A stretch of DNA of 64,000 bases, taken from the NCBI RefSeq assembly GCF_901827185.1, contig NZ_LR594671.1, forward strand, positions 4,614,001 to 4,678,000, in the 5' to 3' direction. Below, piece by piece: positions 19,542 to 28,600 of this stretch. Each line of letters opens with the position of its first letter. The first letter of the stretch is position 1. The translations under genes were made by a program, and so were the position numbers. The DNA is from Variovorax sp. PBL-E5 (GTDB lineage: Bacteria; Pseudomonadota; Gammaproteobacteria; Burkholderiales; Burkholderiaceae_C). The notes beneath the pieces are model-generated. The model saw only the letters and a list, made by a program, of their open reading frames with translations, did no database searches and was not told the origin of the DNA.

Positions 19542-20285
19542 CTATTTCGTCTCGCGCCGCAGCACCTGCACGTCCTCGTGCAGCGTCTTTGCCCAGGCGC
19601 GGCGCTCGCGGCCCAGCGAGGGCTGCGGTTCGCCGAAGCGCACGATCGCGAGCAGCGGCGGCGCCTTCAGCGTGTTCCACAGCGAGCTGAAAAGATTGTC
19701 GTCGTCGATGTAGCGCGGCGCGTGGCTGGTCTCGCCGGTGGCCGCGTCCGCGAAGCGCAGCGCGGCCGGCTGCACCGGCGCGCCGGCCGAGATCGCGGCC
19801 TGCAGCAGGTTGGCATGGAAGGGCAGCAGGCCTTGGCCGTCGGTGGTCGTGCCCTCGGGAAACACGGCGATCAGGTCGCCGTTGCGCAGCGCCTCGGTCA
19901 TGTGATGGACCACGCGCATCGCGTCGCGGCGGCGTTCGCGCTCGATGTAGAGCGAGCCGGCGCCGGTGGACAAGGTGCCGATCAGCGGCCAGTGCCGCAC
20001 GCCCGCCTTGGAGACGAAGCGCACGTGGCGTGCCGCATGGATGGCGAGGATGTCGAGCCACGACAGGTGGTTGCACACCACCAGCACCGGCCCGCACTCG
20101 GGCGGCTCTCCCTGCACCGCGAGCCGAATGCCCATCAGGCCCAGCATGCGCTCTGCCCATTGCTGCACGCGCGCGTTCCGCTCGGCCGGCGTCAGGTGCG
20201 GAAACGTGAAGCGGATGGTCCACCAGCCGCCGAATGCATGCGCGATCGCGCGCAGCAGCTTCAGGCATGCGGACAAGGCCTGCAT
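19542..20285 (-). CDS. 1-acyl-sn-glycerol-3-phosphate acyltransferase (PlsC family)
   Basis: 247 residues. Membrane-associated acyltransferase with the HX4D catalytic motif in VCNHLSWLDILA, the substrate-binding block FVSKAGVRHWPLIG, and FPEGTTTDGQGL, in the order seen in PlsC. Transfers an acyl chain to lysophosphatidic acid or a related lysolipid at the inner membrane. ATG 20285 is 20 bases downstream of the pyrC' stop, so it is the last gene of the pyr run. Other PlsC paralogues (for example ornithine-lipid acyltransferase) share these motifs, so the exact substrate is open. Confidence 0.88.
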   Translation of the reverse strand: MQALSACLKLLRAIAHAFGGWWTIRFTFPHLTPAERNARVQQWAERMLGLMGIRLAVQGEPPECGPVLVVCNHLSWLDILAIHAARHVRFVSKAGVRHWPLIGTLSTGAGSLYIERERRRDAMRVVHHMTEALRNGDLIAVFPEGTTTDGQGLLPFHANLLQAAISAGAPVQPAALRFADAATGETSHAPRYIDDDNLFSSLWNTLKAPPLLAIVRFGEPQPSLGRERRAWAKTLHEDVQVLRRETK

Positions 20286-20305
20286 CGTGCGCCGTGCCTC
20301 GACGG

Positions 20306-21577
20306 CTAGCCGTGGACCACGCGGCCACCGACGAGCGTGAAGCGCGCGCGTCCGCTCAGTGCATAGTCGCGGAAAGGCGTGTGCTTGCCCTGGCTTCGCA
20401 ACGCGTCGGGCAGGACCTGCCATTCGATCGCGGGATCGACCACGCAGAGGTCGGCGACGCCGCCCTTCACCAGCCGGCCGATGCCTTCGACACCCAGCAG
20501 CCTGGCCGGCGCCGCGCTCACCACCTCGATCGCGCGTGCCAGGCCCGCGCCGCTGCGCTCGCCCCATTGCAGCGCGAGCGGCAACAGCAGCTCGAGCCCG
20601 GTGGCGCCGGGCTCGCTCTCGGCAAAGGGCAGCGTCTTGGCATCGGCTTCCACCGGCGTGTGGTCGGAGACCAGCGCATCGATGGTGCCGTCGGCCAGTC
20701 CGGCCGACAGCGCATCGCGGTCGCGCTGCTGGCGCAGCGGCGGGTTGAGCCGCGCGCGGCTGTCGAAGTAGCCGATGTCGGTATCGGCCAGATGCAGCGA
20801 GTTGATGCTGACGTCGCAGCTCAGCGGGAGGCCCTCGGCCTTGGCGGCGCGCACCAGGGCCACGCCGCCCGCGCTCGACAGCCGGCACAGGTGCACGCGC
20901 GCGCCGGTGCTGCGCATGAGCTCGACGATGGTGAAGATCGCGATCGTCTCGGCCGCCGCCGGAATGCCGGTGAGGCCGAGCCGCGTGGCGAGCGGCCCGC
21001 TGGCCGCGACGCCCTTGCCCAGGTCGCGGTCCTGCGGACGCAGCCACACGGTGTAGCCGAAGGTGCTGGCGTACAACAGCGCGCGCTGCAGGACCTGCGT
21101 GTCGCCGAGCGGCACATCGGCCTGGCCGAAGCCGATGCAGCCGGCTTCGGTGAGCTCGGCCATCTCGGTCAGCACCTCGCCGGCCAGCCCGCGCGTCAGC
21201 GCACCGAGCGGGAACAGGCGTGCGCGCTGCAGCTTCTCGGCGCGGAACTTGAGCATCTCGACCAGGCCGGGCTCGTCGAGCACCGGGTCGGTGTCGGGCG
21301 GGCAGACCACGCTGGTCACGCCGCCGGCGACCGCGGCCGCCATCTCGCTTTCGAGCATGCCCTCGTGCTCGTAGCCGGGCTCGCGCAGGCGCGCGGCCAG
21401 ATCGACGAGGCCGGGCACGACCAGGCAGCCCGCGGCATCGATCGTCTGCGCGGCCTCGAAATCTGCGGGCGTGTGGCCGATCGAGAGGATCCTGCCTTCG
21501 GCAATGGCCACGTCGCCGGTTTGGTCGAGGCCGGAGGCCGGATCCACGACACGGCCGTTGGAAATGAGAATGTTCAT
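20306..21577 (-). CDS. pyrC: dihydroorotase-like protein PyrC', probably non-catalytic
   Basis: 423 residues with amidohydrolase architecture: IDAAGCLVVPGLVDLAARLREPG, then VTSVVCPPDTDPVLDEP, and late DALVSDHTPVEADAKTLPFA. The metal-binding DxHxH of active dihydroorotase (usually Asp-Leu-His-Val-His) is here Asp-Leu-Ala-Ala-Arg, and the usual His after VHLC is Arg (VHLCRLSSAGG). Several zinc ligands are therefore missing. This matches the inactive PyrC' (pDHO) of Pseudomonas-type aspartate transcarbamoylase, where it is a structural subunit. It lies 28 bases downstream of pyrB, consistent with that complex. A catalytic dihydroorotase should be encoded elsewhere. Confidence 0.88.
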   Translation of the reverse strand: MNILISNGRVVDPASGLDQTGDVAIAEGRILSIGHTPADFEAAQTIDAAGCLVVPGLVDLAARLREPGYEHEGMLESEMAAAVAGGVTSVVCPPDTDPVLDEPGLVEMLKFRAEKLQRARLFPLGALTRGLAGEVLTEMAELTEAGCIGFGQADVPLGDTQVLQRALLYASTFGYTVWLRPQDRDLGKGVAASGPLATRLGLTGIPAAAETIAIFTIVELMRSTGARVHLCRLSSAGGVALVRAAKAEGLPLSCDVSINSLHLADTDIGYFDSRARLNPPLRQQRDRDALSAGLADGTIDALVSDHTPVEADAKTLPFAESEPGATGLELLLPLALQWGERSGAGLARAIEVVSAAPARLLGVEGIGRLVKGGVADLCVVDPAIEWQVLPDALRSQGKHTPFRDYALSGRARFTLVGGRVVHG

Positions 21578-21605
21578 GCGTCAGTTCTTCCAGCGGGCAG
21601 GCTCT

Positions 21606-22567
21606 CTATGCTTCATTTCCGGCGACGATGCTCATCACCGCCATGCGCACGGCGATGCCGAAGGTGACCTGCGGCAGGATCACGCTCTGCCGTCCGTCGA
21701 CCACGGCCGAGTCGATCTCCACGCCGCGGTTGATCGGCCCGGGATGCATCACGATCGCATCCGGCTTGGCCAGCTGCAGCTTCTCGGGCGTGAGGCCGTA
21801 GGTCTTGAAGAATTCCTGCGACGAAGGCAGCAGCGCGCCGCTCATGCGCTCGTTCTGCAGGCGCAGCATGATGACCACGTCGCAGTCGCGGATGCCCTCC
21901 TCCAGCGTGTGGCAGACGCGCACGCCCATCTGCGCCATGTCCGCCGGCACCAGCGTCTTCGGACCGACCACGCGCACCTCGGCGCAGCCGAGCGTGGTGA
22001 GCCCGTGGATGTCGGAGCGCGCCACGCGCGAATGCAGCACGTCGCCGACGATCGCGACCGTGAGGTTCGCGAAGTCCTTCTTGTAGTGGCGGATCGTGTA
22101 CATGTCGAGCAGGCCCTGCGTCGGATGCGAATGCCGCCCGTCGCCTGCGTTCACCACGTGCACGTGCGGCGCCACGTGCTGCGCGATCAGGTAGGGCGCG
22201 CCCGATTCGCTGTGGCGCACCACGAACAGGTCGGCCGCCATCGCGCTCAGGTTGGCGATGGTGTCGAGCAGCGACTCGCCCTTGGTCGCCGACGAGCGCG
22301 CGATGTCGAGGTTGATGACATCGGCCGACAGCCGCTTGGCCGCGATCTCGAAGGTGGTGCGCGTGCGGGTCGAGTTCTCGAAGAACAGGTTGAACACGCT
22401 CTTGCCGCGCAGGAGCGGCACCTTCTTGACCTCGCGGTCGCTCACGCTGGTGAAGTTGGCAGCGGTGTCGAGGATGTGGCTGACGATGTCCTTGGGCAGG
22501 CCCTCGATCGACAGCAGGTGGATCAGCTCGCCGTTCTGGTTGAGCTGCGGGTTGCGCTTGTAGAGCA

Positions 22568-22568
<1 letters not shown>
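21606..22568 (-). CDS. pyrB: aspartate carbamoyltransferase catalytic subunit
   Basis: 320 residues. Second step of pyrimidine synthesis, joining carbamoyl phosphate and aspartate. Carbamoyl-phosphate site [18 protein letters not shown], then [44 protein letters not shown] and the aspartate-site block [12 protein letters not shown] are all intact. The start codon shares its A with the pyrR stop (TGATG). Followed by pyrC', its probable structural partner. Confidence 0.96.
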
Positions 22569-23061
<493 letters not shown>

Positions 23062-23065
<4 letters not shown>

Positions 23066-23499
23066 GGCAGGCTCCTCAAGAACTGCTCCAGGATGATGCA
23101 GGCCGATGCGGCATCGGCATCGCGCGCGCCCGCGGCGAGTGCCTCGGTCGTGCTGTAGCGCTCGTCGACCTCGTAGACCGGAAGACGAAAGCGCCCTTTC
23201 AGCTGCCGCGCGAAGCGCTGCGCCGCGCGGGTGTTGTCGTGCGGCGCGCCGTCGGGATGGAAGGGAACGCCGACCACCAGCGCATCGGGCTGCCATTCGC
23301 GGATGCGCGCCTCGACCTGCGCGAAGCGCGCGTCGCCTTCGGCCCGGATGGTGGCCTGCGGCGTCGCAGTCCCGAGCAGCCGGTTGCCGCTGGCGACGCC
23401 GGTGCGCTTCTGGCCGTAGTCGAAGGCCAGGAAGCTTTGGAAATGGGATGGAACGGGAACGGAAGGGTCGGCGCGGTCTGGCATTGCCAAAGCACTCAT
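23062..23499 (-). CDS. yqgF: YqgF/RuvX RNase H-fold protein, putative pre-16S rRNA nuclease
   Basis: 145 residues when started at ATG 23499, which overlaps the yqgE stop (ATGA); an ATG at 23529 would add ten residues. RNase H-like fold motifs FLAFDYGQKRTGVASGN, DALVVGVPFHPDG and VYEVDERYSTTEA carry the acidic residues expected in the active site. Family members process the 5' end of 16S rRNA. Directly downstream of yqgE, a common pairing in proteobacteria. Confidence 0.92.
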
Positions 23500-24095
23500 G
23501 CGTGCCCCGCGTCCGGGGAAAGCTTCCATGCTTCCAAGCCCAGCAAAGACAGCGCCTTGTCGTAGCGCTGCTCGATCGGCGTATCGAAGATCACCGCCAG
23601 ATCGGCCGCCACCGTGAGCCAGCTGTTCTCGGCGAGTTCGGATTCGAGCTGCCCCTCGCCCCAGGCCGAGTAGCCGAGCGACACCAGCACCTTGCGCGGC
23701 CCGGCGCCGGTGGCCAGGGCTTCCAACACGTCCTTGGAGGTGGTCATCTCGAGGCCGCCGGGAATGGTCATGGTCGAGGCGTACACGGATTCGTTCGGCT
23801 TGTCGCCGTCCGCGAACACGGGCTCGTGCAGCACGAAGCCGCGCTCGGTCTGAACCGGGCCCCCCTGGAACACGGGCGCGCTGCCCAGCTCGGGGCGCGA
23901 GAGGTGCAGCTCGATCTTCTCGAACAGCACCTTGAGGTTGATGTCACTGGGCTTGTTGATCACCAGGCCGAGCGCGCCGCGCTCGCTGTGCTCGCAGAGG
24001 TAGACCACGCTGCGGCTGAAGGCTGCGTCCTCCATCCCCGGCATCGCGATCAGGAAGTGATGCGTGAGGTTCATCGGGGCAGAATCGGAAGCCAT
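23496..24095 (-). CDS. yqgE: YqgE/AlgH family protein (UPF0301)
   Basis: 199 residues from ATG 24095 (MASDSAPMNLTHHFLIAMPG). Family blocks: GMEDAAFSRSVVYLCEHSE, GALGLVINKPSDI, VFQGGPVQTERGFVLHE and SLGYSAWGEGQLESEL. The biochemical function of the family is not established. A TTG nine codons upstream is less likely. The ATG lies on the same CATG as the divergent photolyase start, and TAAAAT sits seven bases before it, so the transcript may be leaderless. Heads the yqgE-yqgF-pyrR-pyrB-pyrC'-plsC run. Confidence 0.92.
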   Translation of the reverse strand: MASDSAPMNLTHHFLIAMPGMEDAAFSRSVVYLCEHSERGALGLVINKPSDINLKVLFEKIELHLSRPELGSAPVFQGGPVQTERGFVLHEPVFADGDKPNESVYASTMTIPGGLEMTTSKDVLEALATGAGPRKVLVSLGYSAWGEGQLESELAENSWLTVAADLAVIFDTPIEQRYDKALSLLGLEAWKLSPDAGHA

Positions 24096-25578
24096 GCCAC
24101 CGATTTTACTGGCCGTCGACAAAACCTATCCCAAGGGGCTGATGTGGTTTCGCCGCGACCTGCGCGTGGACGACAACGCAGCGCTCTACCACGCGCTGCG
24201 CAAGTGCCGGCAGGTGGTCTGCGTTTTCGTGTTCGACCGCGCCATCCTCGATCCGCTGCCGCGGGTGGACCGCCGGGTCGAATTCATCCGGGAATCGCTG
24301 GTGGAACTCGACGCCGAGCTGCAAGCGCTGGGCAGCGGGCTGCTGGTGCGCCACGCGGTGGCGCAGGACGAGATCGCCGAGCTGGCGCATGCGCTCGAGG
24401 TGCAGGCGGTGTTCGCCAACCGCGACGACGAGCCGGAGGCGATCGCGCGCGATGCCCAGGTGTTCGGCGCGCTTGCGAATGCGGGCATCGCCTTCCATGC
24501 GTACAAGGACCAGGCCATCTTCGAGCGCGACGAGGTGCTGACCCAGACCGGTCAGCCGTACACCGTCTTCACGCCCTACAAGCGGGCCTGGCTGGCCAAG
24601 GTGGACGATTTCTACCTGAAGCCCTATCCCGTGCGCGGCCATGCCGACGCGCTGGGCCCGGTGCCCGAGAAATTCCACGCACCGGTGCCGACGCTCGCGA
24701 ACCTCGGCTTCGAGAAGAGCAATCTGGCCGAGCTCGACATCCCGACCGGCAGCCAGGGTGGCGCGGCGCTGTTCGACGACTTCCTGCAGCGCATCGAGCG
24801 CTACCGGGCGGTGCGCGATTTTCCCGCGGTGCGCGGTCCGAGCTACCTGAGCGTGCACCTGCGCTTCGGCACCGTCTCGATTCGCCAGCTCGCAGGCGCC
24901 GCCCACCGGCTGGCGCAGCGTGGCGACGAAGGCGCGGCCACCTGGCTCGGCGAGTTGATCTGGCGCGATTTCTACTTTCAGATCCTGGCCCACCGTCCGC
25001 ACGTCGCGTCCAAAGATGGGTCGCACAGCTTCCGCCCCGAGTACGACAAGATCCAGTGGCACCACGGCAAGCACGCGGACCTGCTGTTCGAGGCCTGGTG
25101 CAAGGGCGAGACCGGCTACCCGCTGGTCGACGCCGCGATGGCGCAGATCAACCAGAGCGGCTACATGCACAACCGGCTGCGCATGGTGGTCGCGAGCTTT
25201 CTCTGCAAGGATCTGGGCCTCGACTGGCGGCGCGGCGAGCGCTATTTCGCCCAGCACCTCAACGACTTCGAGCTGTCGTCCAACAACGGCGGCTGGCAAT
25301 GGGCCAGCTCGAGCGGCTGCGATGCCCAGCCCTATTTCAGGATCTTCAATCCCGTCACGCAAAGCCAGCGCTTCGACCCGGAGGGCAAGTTCATCCGCCG
25401 CTACCTGCCGCAGCTGGCGAAGCTGTCCGATGCGGTGATCCATGCGCCGTGGACGGCCAGCCCGGTCGAACTGCAGGCGGCCGGCGTGATCTTGGGCGAG
25501 AACTATCCAAACCCCATCGTCGACCACGCCGAAGCGCGCGAGCGCACCCTGCAGCGCTACGCTGTGGTCAGGAAGTGA
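24094..25578 (+). CDS. phrB: cyclobutane pyrimidine dimer DNA photolyase
   Basis: 494 residues. N-terminal photolyase domain begins at GLMWFRRDLRVDDNAALYHA. The FAD-binding helical domain includes PSYLSVHLRFGTVSIRQL, GELIWRDFYFQILAHRP, GYPLVDAAMAQINQSGYMHN, RLRMVVASFLCKDL, and NNGGWQWASSSGCDAQPYFR, with the Trp and Asn residues that line the flavin and dimer pocket. Repairs UV dimers with light. ATG 24094 is chosen because DKTYPKG before the core looks like genuine family sequence and GGAAG precedes it; an ATG at 24142 after AAGGGG is the alternative. Divergent from yqgE. Confidence 0.94.
   Translation: MPPILLAVDKTYPKGLMWFRRDLRVDDNAALYHALRKCRQVVCVFVFDRAILDPLPRVDRRVEFIRESLVELDAELQALGSGLLVRHAVAQDEIAELAHALEVQAVFANRDDEPEAIARDAQVFGALANAGIAFHAYKDQAIFERDEVLTQTGQPYTVFTPYKRAWLAKVDDFYLKPYPVRGHADALGPVPEKFHAPVPTLANLGFEKSNLAELDIPTGSQGGAALFDDFLQRIERYRAVRDFPAVRGPSYLSVHLRFGTVSIRQLAGAAHRLAQRGDEGAATWLGELIWRDFYFQILAHRPHVASKDGSHSFRPEYDKIQWHHGKHADLLFEAWCKGETGYPLVDAAMAQINQSGYMHNRLRMVVASFLCKDLGLDWRRGERYFAQHLNDFELSSNNGGWQWASSSGCDAQPYFRIFNPVTQSQRFDPEGKFIRRYLPQLAKLSDAVIHAPWTASPVELQAAGVILGENYPNPIVDHAEARERTLQRYAVVRK
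24103..24108 (-). promoter_or_regulatory. -10 element for yqgE, leaderless arrangement
   Basis: On the - strand TAAAAT ends seven bases before the yqgE ATG (24095), with no purine-rich ribosome binding site between. A -10 at this distance would place the transcription start at or next to the A of the start codon. Confidence 0.45.
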
Positions 25579-25612
25579 GCCTCAGAGTGGCGTCGGCCTT
25601 TTCGGGGAGCGG

Positions 25613-25698
25613 CCGCGGAACCAGCTTCGCCAGGCCGCAGGCAGCGCCCCCTGAAAGGGGGTTGGGCGGCCACACGAAGTGGGCCAGCCTGGGGGTCA
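25613..25698 (-). repeat. dispersed intergenic repeat, copy A, overlapping the chpA stop
   Basis: Read on the - strand this starts at the chpA TGA: CCCCCAGGCTGGCCCACTTC, then CGTGTGG, a hairpin of CCCCCT and AGGGGG around TTC (each arm in 25646-25660), then GGCC/GGCGAAGC and TTCCGCGG. The same order of blocks occurs at 36741-36829 after thiD. Hairpin and placement behind a stop codon suggest a 3'-end element; its function is not known to me. Confidence 0.7.
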
Positions 25699-28600
25699 GC
25701 TAAGCATCGCAGGCGCCTCGGCTTTTGCATAGCTGCGCACGAGGCGCAGCAATTCCTCTTCCGAGTAGGGCTTGCCGAGGTAATGGTTGACGCCCAGGGT
25801 GCGCGCATGGTCGCGGTGCTTCTCGGCGATGCGCGAGGTGATCATGATGATCGGCAGGTCGGCCAGCGACGCGTCGGCGCGGATGTTGCGCGCCAGATCG
25901 AAGCCGTCCATGCGCGGCATCTCGATGTCGGACAGGACGACGGCCGGACGCTCCTGCTGCAGGCGTTCGAGTGCCTGCAGGCCATCGACCGCCAGCGACA
26001 CGCGATAGCCCTCGCGCTGCAGCAGGCGTTGCGTGACGCGCCGCACCGTGATCGAGTCGTCCACCACCAGCACCAGCGGAACCTGTGGCGCCAATGGCGC
26101 CGCCTTCGGCACATGGCTGGCCGGCGTGCCGTGCGCCGCCCTGTCCTGCGGTCCGCTCGCCGCCTGGAGCGCGAGCGCCCGATCGCCGTGCACCGCTGCC
26201 AGCGCCACCGGGTTGTAGATCAGCGCGACCGCACCCGATGCCAGCACCGAGATGCCCGCCATGCCCGGCAGCCGGGACAGCTGCGGCCCGAGGTTCTTGA
26301 CCACGACTTCCTGGTTGCCCAGCACTTCGTCCACATGCAGCGCCACGCGCTGCGCGGCGCTTCGCACGATGACGACCGTGTTGGCCTTGCCGGTCGGACG
26401 CTCGCTGCGCGACGAGGTCTGCAGCAGCGCGCCGGCCCAGTAGAACGGAACCTGCTCGCCGGCGAAGGCATAGCGCCGATGGAGGTAGGCCGATTCGAGA
26501 TCGGACGCACTCGCGCGCTGGACCAGCTCGACCAGGTTGGACGGCACGCCGATGGAGGTGTCGCCCGTGCGCAGCATGACCACGTGCGTCACCGCCGTGG
26601 TCAAGGGCAGCACGAGCTTGAAGATGGTGCCTTGACCGTCGCGGCTGTGGGTCTCGATGCGGCCGCCGAGCGCCGCCACGTCGGCGCGCACGACGTCCAT
26701 GCCGATGCCGCGGCCGGCCAGTTCGGACACCTGTGTTGCGGTCGAGAAGCCGGGCTGGAAGATCAGTTCGGCCGCTTCCTCGGGCGAAAGCTTGCGCCCT
26801 TCGGTGACCAGGCCGAGCGACAGCGCCCGCGCCGCGATGCGTTCGTAGTTGAGCCCGGCGCCGTCGTCGCGGAAGCTGACCGAGACGTCGTTGCCCTCGT
26901 GGTGCAGCTCGATCACGATCAGGCCGTTCGGATCCTTGCCGGCCTTCTCGCGCACCGCCGCGTCCTCGATGCCATGGGCGACGCCATTGCGCAGCAGATG
27001 TTCGAAGGCGGGCGTCATGCGGTCCAGCACGCCGCGGTCCATTTCGATCGAGCCGCCGGTGATGTCGAGGCGCACCTGCTTGCCGGTGTCCTTCGAGGCC
27101 TGGCGCACCACGCGGTAGAGCCGTTCCGAAATGCCCTCGAATTCGACCATGCGCGTGCGCAGCAGCCCACGCTGGAGTTCGCGCGTCTGGCGCGCCTGCG
27201 CGCTCAGGTCGTCTTCCGTCGCCTGCACCGTCTTCTGCAGCGTGCGCTGCACGGTCGCCACGTCGTTGACCGACTCGGCCATCATGCGCGTGAGTTCCTG
27301 CACGCGCGTGAAGCGGTCGAACTCGAGCGGGTCGAAGCCCTGCTGAGAATCCTTGGCCTGCGCGAGGCGCGACTGCATCTGGCTTTCGGCCTGGACCTCG
27401 ATGTCGCGCAGCTGCTGGCGCAGACGGTCCAGGTTGCCGGTCAGATCGCCGAGCGAGGCGCGCAGCTGGCCCAGTTCGGCCTCGAGCCGCGAGCGCGTGA
27501 TGATCACCTCGCCGACCTGCGTCACGAGGCGGTCGAGCAAGTGGGTGCGGATGCGCACCGCCTGGCTCGACATCGCGCGCAGCGGCGCCAGCGCGGAAGG
27601 CGAAGGCATCGCGATCGCGGCGCGCGCGACGGCCGATGCCTCGTCGGGGGTGGCGGGCTCTTCGGCACCGGCCATCGATGCGACGGCATCAGGCGCCGGT
27701 GCGGCCATCTCGGGCAACGGCGGCGCCGCAGCGGCAGCGGCAGCGGCGGCGCGCTGCGCCTGTTCCGCCTGGGCCGCGCCGTCCGCCTCGCGCAGGGCAT
27801 CGAACGTCGCCTGCAAGGCATCGAAACGACCCAGCAGATGTTCGATCGATGCCCGGTCGACGTTGTCGGCGCCCAGGGCCTCGATCTCGGACTCCATGCG
27901 GTGCGCGCGCTCGCCCAGGCGCATCGCGCCGGCCAGACGGGCGCTGCCCTTGAGCGTGTGCAGCGTGCGCAGCGTCGCGGCGCGCGGCGCGCTGCCTTCG
28001 GGATGCTGCGACCATTCGCGCAAGGCGGCACCGAGCCGAGGCAGCAGTTCGGCGGCCTCTTCCTCGAAGATCGGAAACAGGTCGACGTCGACCGCATCGG
28101 CCAGGTCGATCGCGTCCTCGGAGTCGTCGAGGGCCACGTCGGCCATCGCGTCGCGCGACAGCGGCGGCGGTGCGGATGCCCCACCGAAGCGCTCGACGGG
28201 CATCGGCGAGGCCGCCACATCGCGCAGCGCCTGCAGCGTCTCTTCGGCCGGCTCCTTGAGGAAACCGGCGGCAAACTGATGCAGCAGGCGCCGCAATTCG
28301 CCGGCCGCCGCGACCAGCACCGCGCCCTGTTCGGGCGTGCCGCGGCCTTGCATGTGCAGATGCTGCAGCGCCGCCTCGAACAGGCGCGCCATGCCCGACA
28401 GCCCCTGGAAGCCGACGGTGGCGGAACTGCCGGCCAGCGAATGGGCCAGGCCGACAGTCGAATCGGACACGCGCTGGTGCGACTCGAGCGCCCATTCGCC
28501 GACCTCACTGGCCAGTTGGCGCGACCACTCGTCGGCTTCGTTGAGGTAGACGTTGTAGAGCGCGATGCCGATGCGCAAGGGCCCTATCACCTTGACCTGC

